From positions 62,001 through 126,000 of the forward strand of contig NZ_LJHY01000016.1 in NCBI RefSeq assembly GCF_001295795.1: 64,000 bases of DNA, read 5' to 3'. Source of the DNA: Novosphingobium sp. AAP83 (GTDB taxonomy: Bacteria > Pseudomonadota > Alphaproteobacteria > Sphingomonadales > Sphingomonadaceae). This document shows, piece after piece, positions 25,391 through 34,290 of the stretch (its first letter is position 1; every line of letters begins with the position of its first letter). The notes under the pieces are model-generated. The model worked only from the letters and a program-made list of their open reading frames with translations, was not told the DNA's origin and ran no database searches. A program made the position numbers and the translations under genes.

Positions 25391-26662
25391 TTAGAAACCC
25401 CGCCGGTAGATTTCGTGCGCGGTACGCGACAATTCTTCGCGGAAATCGGGATGCGCGATGGCGACCAATCGGCGCGCCCGTTCCGCCAGCGATTGGCCGC
25501 GCAATTGCGCCGCGCCAAATTCGGTGACGATGATGTCGACTTCGCTGCGCGCGGTCGTGACCGGGCCGGACAAGGCTGGCACGATCTTGCTGATGGTGCC
25601 GCCCTTGGCAGTGGATGGCAGCGCGATGATCGAGTGCCCGCCGGGGGAGCGCACCCCTGCCCGCACGAAATCAAGCTGCCCGCCAGTGCCGCCGAGATAC
25701 GTCTCGCCCGATTGTTCGGCATTCACTTGGCCGGTCAGGTCAACTTCCATCGCCGAGTTGATCGTCACCAACCGCGAAAGCTGCGCTAGCACCGCGCTGT
25801 CGTGCGTGTAATCAGTGCGCGTCATCCGCACTGCGGGATTTTGGTGGGCGTAATCATAAAGCCGCCGCGTGCCAATCAGCGCGCCGTTAATCGAAACGCC
25901 GCGATCAATTTCCTTGCGCGCATTGGTGAGCACGCCTGCTTGGGCCAGATCGACTAGTCCATCGCCCAGCATCCCCGAATGCACGCCCAAGTCTTTGCGG
26001 TCATAGAGCAAGCGCAGAATGGCATCGGGCACCGCGCCAACACCGGTCTGGATCACTGCGCCATCGCCAATGAATTCAGCGCAATGGCGCGCCATGGCTT
26101 CATCGGTAGCAGAAACTGGGGCCGCCTGAACTTCAACCGGTGCACGATCAACATGCACCGCCACATCGATGCGCGAGGAGTGCAGCAATTCGCCGTGCGT
26201 ATAGGGCACTTGTGCGTTCACTTCGGCGATGACCACCCGCGCCTTGGCGACGGCGGCCTGGCCGTAATCGCTGATCAACCCGAAGCTGTGATTGCCCTTC
26301 GCATCGGCAGCGCTGACTTGCACCATCGCCACATCGCAGCCAATCAAACCCTGATCAATCAACGGCGCGACTTGCCCGACATGGCAGGGCACGATCCCTA
26401 GCGCATGGGCTTTGGCCATGGTACGCAGTGCGCCAATCGCCCCCATGCTGGATAACGCGAAAGCATCGGCGTTTGCGGGCTTGAAGATGCCGGAAAAGGT
26501 GGTGGCGATGAACGCGGAAAGTCCGCCGATATCGCCACCTTGCACAATCAGCGCCTCGATCAGCGTGGTCGGTTCACCACAGGCTTGGCCAAACACGATT
26601 GCATCGCCGTGCCGCAGATATTGGGCAAGGTCGAGGCCCGCAGCGTCTGTCTTTGCCGTCAC
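25391..26662 (-). CDS. acetyl-CoA hydrolase/transferase family protein
   Basis: 423 residues starting at GTG 26662, which overlaps the TGA of the lyase gene. The N-terminal half and the C-terminal domain (TINSAMEVDLTGQVNAE, TARSEVDIIVTEFGAAQLRG) are those of the acetyl-CoA hydrolase / 4-hydroxybutyrate CoA-transferase family. The block that normally carries the catalytic Glu as H-[ST]-E-M reads VHSGM here, with Gly in place of Glu. Either another residue takes the role or the enzyme works differently. Context suggests handling of a short-chain CoA ester made by the adjacent CitE-like lyase and crotonase. Confidence 0.85.
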   Translation of the reverse strand: MTAKTDAAGLDLAQYLRHGDAIVFGQACGEPTTLIEALIVQGGDIGGLSAFIATTFSGIFKPANADAFALSSMGAIGALRTMAKAHALGIVPCHVGQVAPLIDQGLIGCDVAMVQVSAADAKGNHSFGLISDYGQAAVAKARVVIAEVNAQVPYTHGELLHSSRIDVAVHVDRAPVEVQAAPVSATDEAMARHCAEFIGDGAVIQTGVGAVPDAILRLLYDRKDLGVHSGMLGDGLVDLAQAGVLTNARKEIDRGVSINGALIGTRRLYDYAHQNPAVRMTRTDYTHDSAVLAQLSRLVTINSAMEVDLTGQVNAEQSGETYLGGTGGQLDFVRAGVRSPGGHSIIALPSTAKGGTISKIVPALSGPVTTARSEVDIIVTEFGAAQLRGQSLAERARRLVAIAHPDFREELSRTAHEIYRRGF

Positions 26663-27546
26663 GCCTCGTCAACTTGCGCCAGCAATTGCTGCGCGCGCGA
26701 CAAGTAGGGCCGATCAAGCATCCCGCCTTTGTAGCCGATAGCGCCCACACCCGGATTGGCGGCAAAAACTGCCACGATTTCGCGCGCAGCTTCGACTTCT
26801 TCGGCGCTGGGGGTGAAGGCGGCGTTGATCACATCGACTTGCGCGGGGTGAATTGCCAGCATCCCGCGGAAACCATCGCGGCGCACCTTTTCAGCACGCG
26901 AGCGCAAGGCTTCCAAATCCTTGAAGTCGGCCGAGATCGTCTCAATCGCTGCCACGCCAGCGGTGGCTGCGCCCAGAACGGTCAGGCTCCGCGCTAGTTC
27001 ATACGTAAAGCCATAGCTGCCATCTGCATTGCGGTTCGAACTGGCCCCGATGGAATCGGCCAAATCTTCGGCCCCCCACGTGAGCGCGACAACGCGCGGT
27101 GCGCCCTTGTAGTCGCCGGTGTGGAACATGCCCTCGGCGGTTTCGGTGATCAACACGATGACCGGAGTTGAACCTTCCTCGATCCCGTTCGCCACTTCAA
27201 GCGCCGACAGGTAGTGATCGAGCTTTTCAATGTCGGCGCGGCCATAGATTTTGGGCAGCATGATCCCGCCAGGATGGGCGGGCATGATCGCGGCCAGATC
27301 ACCCAGCGTATAAGGTCCATCAAGCGGATTGACGCGCACCCACATCCGCGCGCGCTGATCGGCATTGGCCTTCAGGAAATCGTGCACCATCTGGCGGGCG
27401 AGTGGCTTGTTCTCGATCGCCACGGCGTCTTCCAGATCGAACAGCGCGATGTCGGCGTTGCTGGCAGTGGCCTTGGCCATTTTCTTTTCGCTGTCGCCCG
27501 GAGCGAACAGCCATGATCGCGTTTTCTGCGTTGTTTGGGTTGGCAT
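26659..27546 (-). CDS. HpcH/HpaI aldolase/citrate lyase beta-subunit (CitE-like) protein
   Basis: 295 residues from ATG 27546 (a TTG one codon earlier is also open). The start RSWLFAPGDSEKKMAKA, then ALFDLEDAVA and VRVNPLDG with VLITETAEG in the middle, are characteristic of the CitE / malyl-CoA or citramalyl-CoA lyase family. The Glu and Asp that bind Mg2+ (LDLEDAV, TWGAEDL) are visible. These enzymes cleave beta-hydroxyacyl-CoA esters to acetyl-CoA and a keto acid, or hydrolyse malyl-CoA. It lies between an acyl-CoA dehydrogenase and a CoA-transferase-like gene, so a late step of CoA-ester breakdown is likely. Confidence 0.9.
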   Translation of the reverse strand: MPTQTTQKTRSWLFAPGDSEKKMAKATASNADIALFDLEDAVAIENKPLARQMVHDFLKANADQRARMWVRVNPLDGPYTLGDLAAIMPAHPGGIMLPKIYGRADIEKLDHYLSALEVANGIEEGSTPVIVLITETAEGMFHTGDYKGAPRVVALTWGAEDLADSIGASSNRNADGSYGFTYELARSLTVLGAATAGVAAIETISADFKDLEALRSRAEKVRRDGFRGMLAIHPAQVDVINAAFTPSAEEVEAAREIVAVFAANPGVGAIGYKGGMLDRPYLSRAQQLLAQVDEA

Positions 27547-27567
27547 CAATTTCCCGATCTTCTTGAA

Positions 27568-28734
27568 TTAATAAGACTTCGGCAGACCCAGAACCTTCTC
27601 GGCCAGGAAGTTCAGGATCATGTGCGGGCTGACCGGTGCAGTGCGCGGGATCAGCACTTCGCGCAAATAGCGCTCGACATGGTATTCCTTGGCATAGCCC
27701 ATGCCGCCCATCGACAGCATGGCGGTGTGGCAGGCTTCAAAACCGGATTCAGCGGCAAGATACTTGCCGGCATTGGCCTCAACCCCGCAATCCTCGCCCT
27801 TGTCGAACATGGTTGCCCCCTTCATCACCATCAGGTTGGCCGCTTCCAGTTGCGCCCAGCACTTGGCCAGCGGGTGCTGGATGCCTTGGTTCATGCCGAT
27901 GGGACGATCAAACACGATGCGTTCTTGCGCATATTGCGACGCGCGCTTGATCGCCACCCGGCCCAAGCCCACCGCTTCTGCGCCCAGCAGGATGCGTTCG
28001 GGGTTCAGGCCCTTGAGGATGATCTTGAAGCCATCGCCCTCGGCACCGATCCGGTCTTCTTCGGGGATGAAGAAATCATTGATGAACAGTATGTTCGACC
28101 CCACCGCCGCGCGGCCCATCTTGGGGATCAGGCGGTGTTCGATCTTGCTGCGATCAATCGCGGTGTAGAACAGCGAAAGGCCATCAGTCTTGCGCTTCAC
28201 CTGATCGAGCGGGGTGGTGCGCGCGAGCAGCATCATCTTGTCGGCCACGTGGGCGTTGGTGATCCATATCTTTTCGCCGTTCACACGATAGCCGCCGTCC
28301 ACCCGTTCTGCCCGCGTTTTCAGCTTGGTCGTATCAAGCCCGACGTTGGGTTCGGTCACCGCAAAGCACATACGCTCTTCGCCCGAAATGATCGGTGGGA
28401 TCATGCGCAGCTGCTGTTCCTGCGTGCCGAACTGGGTGATCGGCTCCATGCTGAACACCGGGCCGTGGATGGATGATGCCGCGGTCATCCCGCCGCCCGA
28501 TTCCGATACCGCCTGCATCATGATCGCCGCTTCGGTTATGCCCAGCCCTGCGCCGCCGCAGTTTTCGGGCATGGCAATACCCAGCCAGCCAGCCTTTGCC
28601 ATCGCCTGATGAAAGGCGACGGGGAATTCGCCATCAGCATCACGTTCGAGCCAGTAATCGTCGGTAAACGTGCTGCATAGGGCCAGCACCGCATCACGGA
28701 TGGTCTGCTGATCAGGGGTGAAGGAAAAGTCCAA
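27568..28734 (-). CDS. acyl-CoA dehydrogenase
   Basis: 388 residues from TTG 28734, supported by GGAG seven bases upstream. It has the normal three-domain acyl-CoA dehydrogenase fold: MCFAVTEPNVG (FAD-contact loop), GEKIWITNAHVAD, and QGIQHPLAKCWAQLEAA in the C-terminal helices. Near the end, where the YEGT motif carries the catalytic Glu in many members, this protein has RTAPVSP, so its base must lie elsewhere or it is an atypical member. It leads the minus-strand operon of CitE-like, CoA-transferase-like and crotonase genes. Confidence 0.9.
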   Translation of the reverse strand: MDFSFTPDQQTIRDAVLALCSTFTDDYWLERDADGEFPVAFHQAMAKAGWLGIAMPENCGGAGLGITEAAIMMQAVSESGGGMTAASSIHGPVFSMEPITQFGTQEQQLRMIPPIISGEERMCFAVTEPNVGLDTTKLKTRAERVDGGYRVNGEKIWITNAHVADKMMLLARTTPLDQVKRKTDGLSLFYTAIDRSKIEHRLIPKMGRAAVGSNILFINDFFIPEEDRIGAEGDGFKIILKGLNPERILLGAEAVGLGRVAIKRASQYAQERIVFDRPIGMNQGIQHPLAKCWAQLEAANLMVMKGATMFDKGEDCGVEANAGKYLAAESGFEACHTAMLSMGGMGYAKEYHVERYLREVLIPRTAPVSPHMILNFLAEKVLGLPKSY

Positions 28735-28748
28735 GACGCTGCTCCATA

Positions 28749-28760
28749 CGGCACGTGCCG
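28749..28760. promoter_or_regulatory. palindrome upstream of the acyl-CoA dehydrogenase gene
   Basis: CGGCACGTGCCG is a perfect 12-base palindrome. It lies 14 bases before the TTG start of the acyl-CoA dehydrogenase, in the gap shared with the divergent CoA-transferase gene. It is a candidate operator, but no second copy was noticed. Confidence 0.35.
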
Positions 28761-28891
28761 CGCAGAGGTGGCCTAACAGTCACCCCAGCGCACCTCAACT
28801 CTCCGCCGCGACGATATCGGCCCGGCGAAGTTGATCTAGTTTGGATTGGCCAAGGTGATGCGATAGCGCATTTCACACCAACGGAGGAATG

Positions 28892-30058
28892 ATGGCAGAC
28901 AGACCAAAGCATAGCGGACCATTAGCAGGGATCCGTATTGTCGACCTGACCAGCATGGTCTTCGGCCCATATGCCACGCAAATCATGGCAGACATGGGTG
29001 CTGACGTTATCAAGATTGAACCGCTGACCGGTGACGATACACGCAATATCTCGCAAGGTCCGGTGCCGGGCATGTCGGGTGTTTTCGTCAATGTGAACCG
29101 TGGCAAGCGCAGCGTAGCGCTGGATATGAAGAGCGCGCAGGGTAAAGCGGCTTTGACGCGCCTGATCGAAGAGACAGACGTCTTCATCCACTCAATGCGC
29201 TCAAAGGCGATTGCGCGGCTTGGTTTTGATTATGCGGCGGTCTGTGCAATCAATCCGAGGATCGTGTACACAAACTGTTACGGTTACAGCCGCCGTGGGC
29301 CTGATGCCGATAAGCCCGCCTATGACGATACGATTCAAGCTGAATGCGGTATTCCCTATGTTCAGCAATTGATGACTGGCGAACCCGGTTTCGTCGCCAC
29401 GATCATGGCTGACAAAGTGGCAGGCCTGACCGCACTTTATTCCACAATCCTTGCGCTGTTCCACCGCGAACGCACTGGCGAAGGCCAGGAAGTGGAAGTC
29501 GGCATGTTTGAAACGATGGCAAGCTTCATGCTGGTCGAACATGCCAACGGCGCAATGTTCACTCCGCCGACAACACCGGCGCATTATCATCGCGCGGTGT
29601 CGGCCAATCGCAAGCCATATAAGACGCGCGATGGTTATGTGGCTGCTCTGATTTATAACGATAAGCATTGGAAGGCATTCGTCGAAGCGATCAACCCTGT
29701 CTGGGTTACGCCCGACATGGCAACGCTGGCGCAACGTGCGCAGCAGATCGAACATGTCTACGCCAAGCTTGGCGAGACCTTCCTTGAGCGCACGACGACA
29801 GAATGGCTGGACCTGCTGGGCGCGCTCAACATTCCGGCAGCGCCGCTACGCACGACAGATGAATTGCTTCAAAATGAGCATCTTATCGCGATTGATTTCT
29901 TCGAAACGGTAGAGAGCGATCAAGGGCCGGTGCGCTATCCCGGCGTGCCGACGTGGTTTTCCAAGACGCCGGGCAAAGTCGCCGGGCCTACCCCGCTGGT
30001 CGGGCAACATACAGATGAAGTGCTCGCCGAAATTGGCATGACGAGGGGCGCCCGATGA
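28892..30058 (+). CDS. CaiB/BaiF class III CoA-transferase
   Basis: 388 residues. Two ATGs stand in tandem (28889 and 28892) right after GGAGGA, and the second gives the better spacing. GPYATQIMADMGADVIKIEP (residues about 25-44) and the catalytic Asp D174 in IMADKVAGLTA are typical. It starts the plus-strand operon CoA-transferase, MFS, membrane hydroxylase, and overlaps the MFS start by four bases. The coupling to a transporter suggests that an imported acid is activated to its CoA ester. Confidence 0.92.
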   Translation: MADRPKHSGPLAGIRIVDLTSMVFGPYATQIMADMGADVIKIEPLTGDDTRNISQGPVPGMSGVFVNVNRGKRSVALDMKSAQGKAALTRLIEETDVFIHSMRSKAIARLGFDYAAVCAINPRIVYTNCYGYSRRGPDADKPAYDDTIQAECGIPYVQQLMTGEPGFVATIMADKVAGLTALYSTILALFHRERTGEGQEVEVGMFETMASFMLVEHANGAMFTPPTTPAHYHRAVSANRKPYKTRDGYVAALIYNDKHWKAFVEAINPVWVTPDMATLAQRAQQIEHVYAKLGETFLERTTTEWLDLLGALNIPAAPLRTTDELLQNEHLIAIDFFETVESDQGPVRYPGVPTWFSKTPGKVAGPTPLVGQHTDEVLAEIGMTRGAR

Positions 30059-31302
30059 CCGTTGCTGCACCACTATCTGCAAAATCGGAGTGGCGCAGCC
30101 ATTTCACGCTGCCGATCTCGGCAATGTTTGGCTATTCGGTAAGTGTGATCCATATCTATGGGATCAACCCTTACATCATTCCGGTGACGACCGAATTCGG
30201 CTGGACGCGCGGGCAGTTTACAGGCGCATTTACCTTCGCCATCCTTGTGCAGGCCTTGCTCGCGGTGCCGGTGGGGATGCTGGTTGACCGCTTCGGATCG
30301 CGCAAGCTGGGGCTGTTCGGCGTCGCGGTGGCCTGCGTGGCTTTTGCCTTCATGTCGCTGTCATCGGGTGATCTGACCAACTGGTATTTGATGTGGGGCA
30401 TCATGACGCTGGCGGCTTTGCCGGTGCAGGCCACTGTTTGGACCAGCGCTGTGGCCACACGCTTCACGGCTTCGCGCGGCATGGCTTTTGCGATCACGTT
30501 ATGCGGCGCATCCATCGCACAGTTTGCGTTTCCGCCGCTCGCCACCAAGCTGATCGGTGCATATGGTTGGCGCACGGCGTTTGTGTGGCATGGAATGATC
30601 TGGTTGGCGATCGTGCTGCCGATGGTGTTCCTTTTCTTCCGCGGCGCGCGCGATGCCAAAGCCGTTGCCGCAGCTGGAGAGCCTGAAGCTGCCGTTTTGG
30701 GCGGCATGAGGTTCGCCGAAGGGCTGCGCTCATCAATCTATGTCAGGCTTATGCTCGCAAGCCTATTCTTCACGTTCACCGTCGTTGCACTCAATTTCCA
30801 GTTCATGCTTATTCTGGCAGGCTGGGGCATGGTGGCGATTGATGCGGCCTGGTTGGCTTCGCTGATCGGACTGTCGTCTATCGCCGGGCGGCTTGGCACC
30901 GGCTATCTGATCGACCGGTTTCGCGCATCGCACGTGGGGGCGCTGGTGTTCCTCCTGCCCGTAATAGCCGTTCTCCTGCTGTTGTATGGCCAAGGCAGCG
31001 TTGCGGCACCGGCTGCCATCGCGATCATGCTAGGGATGACACTAGGGGCTGAGGTTGATGTGATCGTCTATCTCACCACGCGCTTTTTCGGTCTTGCAAG
31101 CTTTGGTGCATTGTATGGCGGACTCCTTACCGCGCTATCGATTGGCACCGCTACCGGGCCACTAGCAGCATCCATGATTTATGATGCAACCGGAAGCTAT
31201 GACCGGTTTTTCATCTTGGCCATAGCCATGCTTCTTTTGAGCAGCCTGTGCCTGTTCACTTTACCAAAACCACCTAAACTCAAGGAACAAGGGCATGTTT
31301 GA
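30055..31302 (+). CDS. MFS transporter
   Basis: 415 residues with about twelve hydrophobic segments. The loop VGMLVDRFGSRKLG after the second segment is the MFS A-motif. The N-terminal part (YGINPYIIPVTTEFGWTRGQF) resembles the monocarboxylate-type carrier at 236. It is coupled by ATGA to a CoA-transferase and overlaps the membrane hydroxylase gene by eight bases. Transport of an organic acid of the pathway is inferred. Confidence 0.9.
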   Translation: MTVAAPLSAKSEWRSHFTLPISAMFGYSVSVIHIYGINPYIIPVTTEFGWTRGQFTGAFTFAILVQALLAVPVGMLVDRFGSRKLGLFGVAVACVAFAFMSLSSGDLTNWYLMWGIMTLAALPVQATVWTSAVATRFTASRGMAFAITLCGASIAQFAFPPLATKLIGAYGWRTAFVWHGMIWLAIVLPMVFLFFRGARDAKAVAAAGEPEAAVLGGMRFAEGLRSSIYVRLMLASLFFTFTVVALNFQFMLILAGWGMVAIDAAWLASLIGLSSIAGRLGTGYLIDRFRASHVGALVFLLPVIAVLLLLYGQGSVAAPAAIAIMLGMTLGAEVDVIVYLTTRFFGLASFGALYGGLLTALSIGTATGPLAASMIYDATGSYDRFFILAIAMLLLSSLCLFTLPKPPKLKEQGHV

Positions 31303-32077
31303 AAACATGTTGGCGGGCGAGAAATCCCTGCAAATCTGGATGGCCGCGTTTGTTGTGGCGGGATTGATAGCGGGCATCGCGACCGGATTTTTCAAGGCGC
31401 GCAAAATCCAGCCCAATGGATTCAAATGGAAAACCTTTCGCAACGAAGGCATTTTCACGGTTATCAATATCGCAACCGCAGGCACGTTTTTGGGCTGGTC
31501 AACCGGTTGGCTCACCACCAACAATCTGCTGGTATTGCAAAAGACGCAGGTTAGCTGGTGGGTTGTTGCGCTTGAGTTCGCGCTGTATTTCTTCCTCTTC
31601 GATACCTGGTTTTATTGGCTGCACCGCTGGATGCACAAAGAGCCGGTGTATAGCTGGGTGCACAAACTCCACCATCGTTCAACATCGCCAAACCTGTTGA
31701 CGACAGCATCAGTCAATCCGCTTGAATCGCTGGTCAACGGAGGGTTTGTTCCGCTGTTCCTGACCGTGATGACACTGATCTCACCGATCCACGAACAATC
31801 GATGGCTCTTATCGGCCCGACCAACGTGATCATGGGGCTCTATGTCCATTCGGGGTATGAGTTTTTCCCGCGCTGGTGGAACAAGACCTGGCTAACCAAG
31901 TGGTTCATCACCTCAACTTTCCATGACCAGCACCACAAATACTTCACCATCAATTTCGGTGGATACACCACGATCTGGGACCGCCTGTGCGGCACAATGC
32001 GCCCGAAGTTTGAAAGCGATTATTTAAAAATCAAAGACCGGACGCGGCCCGAACCAACGATGGAGCCCGCAGAATAA
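31295..32077 (+). CDS. sterol desaturase / fatty acid hydroxylase superfamily membrane protein
   Basis: 260 residues. The di-iron histidine boxes are complete: H110-x3-H114, H123-x2-H126-H127 and H210-x2-H213-H214, set between four hydrophobic segments. The family uses O2 and a reductase to hydroxylate or desaturate C-H bonds of lipids, sterols and carotenoids in the membrane. It overlaps the end of the MFS gene by eight bases. In this island it may hydroxylate a hydrophobic substrate before CoA activation; a membrane-lipid role cannot be excluded. Confidence 0.9.
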   Translation: MFENMLAGEKSLQIWMAAFVVAGLIAGIATGFFKARKIQPNGFKWKTFRNEGIFTVINIATAGTFLGWSTGWLTTNNLLVLQKTQVSWWVVALEFALYFFLFDTWFYWLHRWMHKEPVYSWVHKLHHRSTSPNLLTTASVNPLESLVNGGFVPLFLTVMTLISPIHEQSMALIGPTNVIMGLYVHSGYEFFPRWWNKTWLTKWFITSTFHDQHHKYFTINFGGYTTIWDRLCGTMRPKFESDYLKIKDRTRPEPTMEPAE

Positions 32078-32105
32078 TTGTTCTGCGGATAGACGCGATC
32101 CGGTT

Positions 32106-33017
32106 CTAACCCCAGATCGCGTCTGCCGCAGCAAGTGCGTTCGCGCCGCGTCCGCCCAGTTCGCTTGCTAAAAGCTTCAGGCGATAGGTCCACAAGTGAA
32201 GCGGATGTTCGAGCGTCATCCCCATGCCGCCCATGAACTGGTGGAAATCGTAGACGACCGCGCGCGCGGCTTCTTGTGCATGGAGCGCGGCCAGCGCGGC
32301 GTCTGCCGGATCAAGCGTGGCAGCGGCTTTGATAGCCAGCCAATAAACGCCATTGGTGCGCACTTGTGCTTCGGCAAGGCGGTGGCGCATGCCTTGGAAG
32401 CTCGCCAACGGACGGCCGAATTGGTTGCGATCGGTGGTATAGACGCACACGCTTTGCAGCGCTGCGGCAAGCAGGCCTGCTGATTCTGCTGCAAGAGCAA
32501 TCCGCCAGCGGGTGTAGAATTCATCCAGGGAAACGTCGTGTTGCTGCCGGTCTGAAGGCACTGACCGCAGGCTGGACACGGGATAACCATATAGCGCTTC
32601 GGGTTCGGCACGCACCTGGTCACCAGTTACAGTGAAGCTGGTTATCGAATGGCCGGCAACCACCACAGTTGCACCTTCGCACAAGAACCGCAGCGGGCGT
32701 GCTTGTGCATTCTCTTCGACAATGCACAGCGGTGTCCCGGCGCTCAACCCGAGTAAAGGCGCGACAATCGCTGAAAGCGCGGCATTGGTTGCCTGAGGCA
32801 GCCGCGCCACCCGCTCGACTATAATCGCGGCCGTTACCACGCCCAGCTCGGGCACGGCAGCAACATCGAGGAATCCGCTTTTGGAAAGCTCCCGTTCCAG
32901 TTCCGGATCGAACAGGGCAAAGCCCGTCTCATGCAGCGATACTGCGGCGTAGGGCCGCGTCAGTGCATCCAGCGCATCGACAATTGCAACCTGATCGTCA
33001 TTGAGGGAAAGGTCCAT
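32106..33017 (-). CDS. acyl-CoA dehydrogenase, short partner subunit
   Basis: 303 residues, about 80 shorter than a full acyl-CoA dehydrogenase. It keeps the C-terminal helical signature (QFGRPLASFQGMRHRLAEA, FHQFMGGMGMTLEHPLHLWTYR) but has a short, diverged N-terminal and middle part with no FAD-binding TEP loop. Its ATG overlaps the stop of the neighbouring full-length subunit by one base. Paired long/short genes like this form alpha2-beta2 acyl-CoA dehydrogenases with half the usual FAD, as in the mycobacterial steroid side-chain enzymes FadE26-27 and FadE28-29. That suggests a bulky substrate. Confidence 0.88.
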   Translation of the reverse strand: MDLSLNDDQVAIVDALDALTRPYAAVSLHETGFALFDPELERELSKSGFLDVAAVPELGVVTAAIIVERVARLPQATNAALSAIVAPLLGLSAGTPLCIVEENAQARPLRFLCEGATVVVAGHSITSFTVTGDQVRAEPEALYGYPVSSLRSVPSDRQQHDVSLDEFYTRWRIALAAESAGLLAAALQSVCVYTTDRNQFGRPLASFQGMRHRLAEAQVRTNGVYWLAIKAAATLDPADAALAALHAQEAARAVVYDFHQFMGGMGMTLEHPLHLWTYRLKLLASELGGRGANALAAADAIWG

Positions 33018-34162
33018 CAGCGCGGCTCCCGTGGCAATTTGAGCACATCAGTTGCAATGATGTTCAACTGGATTTCAGCGGCTCCGGCAGCAATGCCTGC
33101 AACAATTCCGCGCTGATGGTGCATTTTCAGATAAGGATGGGCGTCGGCCAAAGCCTCAGGCAGATACTCGACAACAAATTCAGCTACACGGCGTTCGGCC
33201 ATGACTGTGGCGAACCTCGCTGATGAACTTTCCGGCCCAACCAGTTCGCCGTGCGCACGCTTGGTCACAATTGCATAGCTTGCGATGCGTGCAGCCTCAC
33301 ACAGTGCGGCGACGTTGGCGGCCTCAATTTTGACGGCGTCGTTGTTCCAACGCCCTTCCTCTTTCAGGACGCTGACCGCGCGATCAAGCGCTGCACGGGC
33401 AAGACCATAGCGCGGAATTCCGAGACGTTCGTTGACAAGGCTATAAGCAATAATTTCCCACGCCTGTCCTTCGTTACCGAACAAGGCTTCGACCGGTACG
33501 AGCACGTCATCAAAGAATACCTCATGAATGTCACCCTCACCGATCAGCGACGGAATTTGGCGCACCGTAATGCCAGGGGTATCCATCGGCACCAGCAGAA
33601 TCGAAATGCCGCGTTTGCGGTCATCAGATGTCCGGCACAGCAAGAAGCACGTTTGCGCAAGCCCTGCGTAGCTGGTCCAGATCTTCTGGCCGTTCACGCG
33701 ATAATGATCGCCTTCCAACACAGCACGCGTGCGCAGCGAAGCCAAATCAGAACCGGATCCAGGCTCGGAAAAACCCTGACACCATAGCGCACGCCCCTCT
33801 GCGATAGGTGGCAAATAGCGCTCTTGCTGCCATTGGCTGCCATACTTGATCAACGTGGGGCCGATCCAATTGACGTTCATGTACTGACCGCCACGTGGCT
33901 CACCTGCGATCCACATTTCTTCGGCAAGGATCGCTTGGTGCCAGGGATCAAGCCCTTCTCCGCCGATCTCTTTAGGCCAATGCGGGGTTAGCAACTTGTC
34001 GTCAGCCAGTTTCCCGCAAAAAGTCTCGGCATACCGGGTTAGTGCAGGCGAACCAGGACCATGTTGCGAAAAGCGTTCCCAATCATCGGGCAGAGTTGCC
34101 GCCAAAAATTGCTTTAGGCGCAACCGAAACGCCTGTTCTTCGGGGGTCCATTCAAAATCCAT
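33017..34162 (-). CDS. acyl-CoA dehydrogenase, full-length partner subunit
   Basis: 381 residues with the complete fold: LWCQGFSEPGSGSDLASLRTRA (FAD and substrate loop), GQKIWTSYAGLAQ, and a C-terminal AAEIQLNIIATDVLKLP block. It overlaps the short partner subunit by one base and is divergent from the Rieske ferredoxin gene. The two subunits together should desaturate an acyl-CoA, probably one with a ring next to the acyl chain, as is known for heteromeric steroid acyl-CoA dehydrogenases. Electron transfer to ETF is expected. Confidence 0.92.
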   Translation of the reverse strand: MDFEWTPEEQAFRLRLKQFLAATLPDDWERFSQHGPGSPALTRYAETFCGKLADDKLLTPHWPKEIGGEGLDPWHQAILAEEMWIAGEPRGGQYMNVNWIGPTLIKYGSQWQQERYLPPIAEGRALWCQGFSEPGSGSDLASLRTRAVLEGDHYRVNGQKIWTSYAGLAQTCFLLCRTSDDRKRGISILLVPMDTPGITVRQIPSLIGEGDIHEVFFDDVLVPVEALFGNEGQAWEIIAYSLVNERLGIPRYGLARAALDRAVSVLKEEGRWNNDAVKIEAANVAALCEAARIASYAIVTKRAHGELVGPESSSARFATVMAERRVAEFVVEYLPEALADAHPYLKMHHQRGIVAGIAAGAAEIQLNIIATDVLKLPREPR

Positions 34163-34290
34163 AGGCCAAGTCTAGCGTGAAGATCTTTCTGACGGCAAGC
34201 AGGCGATGGGGTGACTCGCAATAGATTGCCGGGGCGATGTCCCGTATTCCAAGCTTTGCGGGCCGGATTGCGACGATTAGGGTGGAGCGC

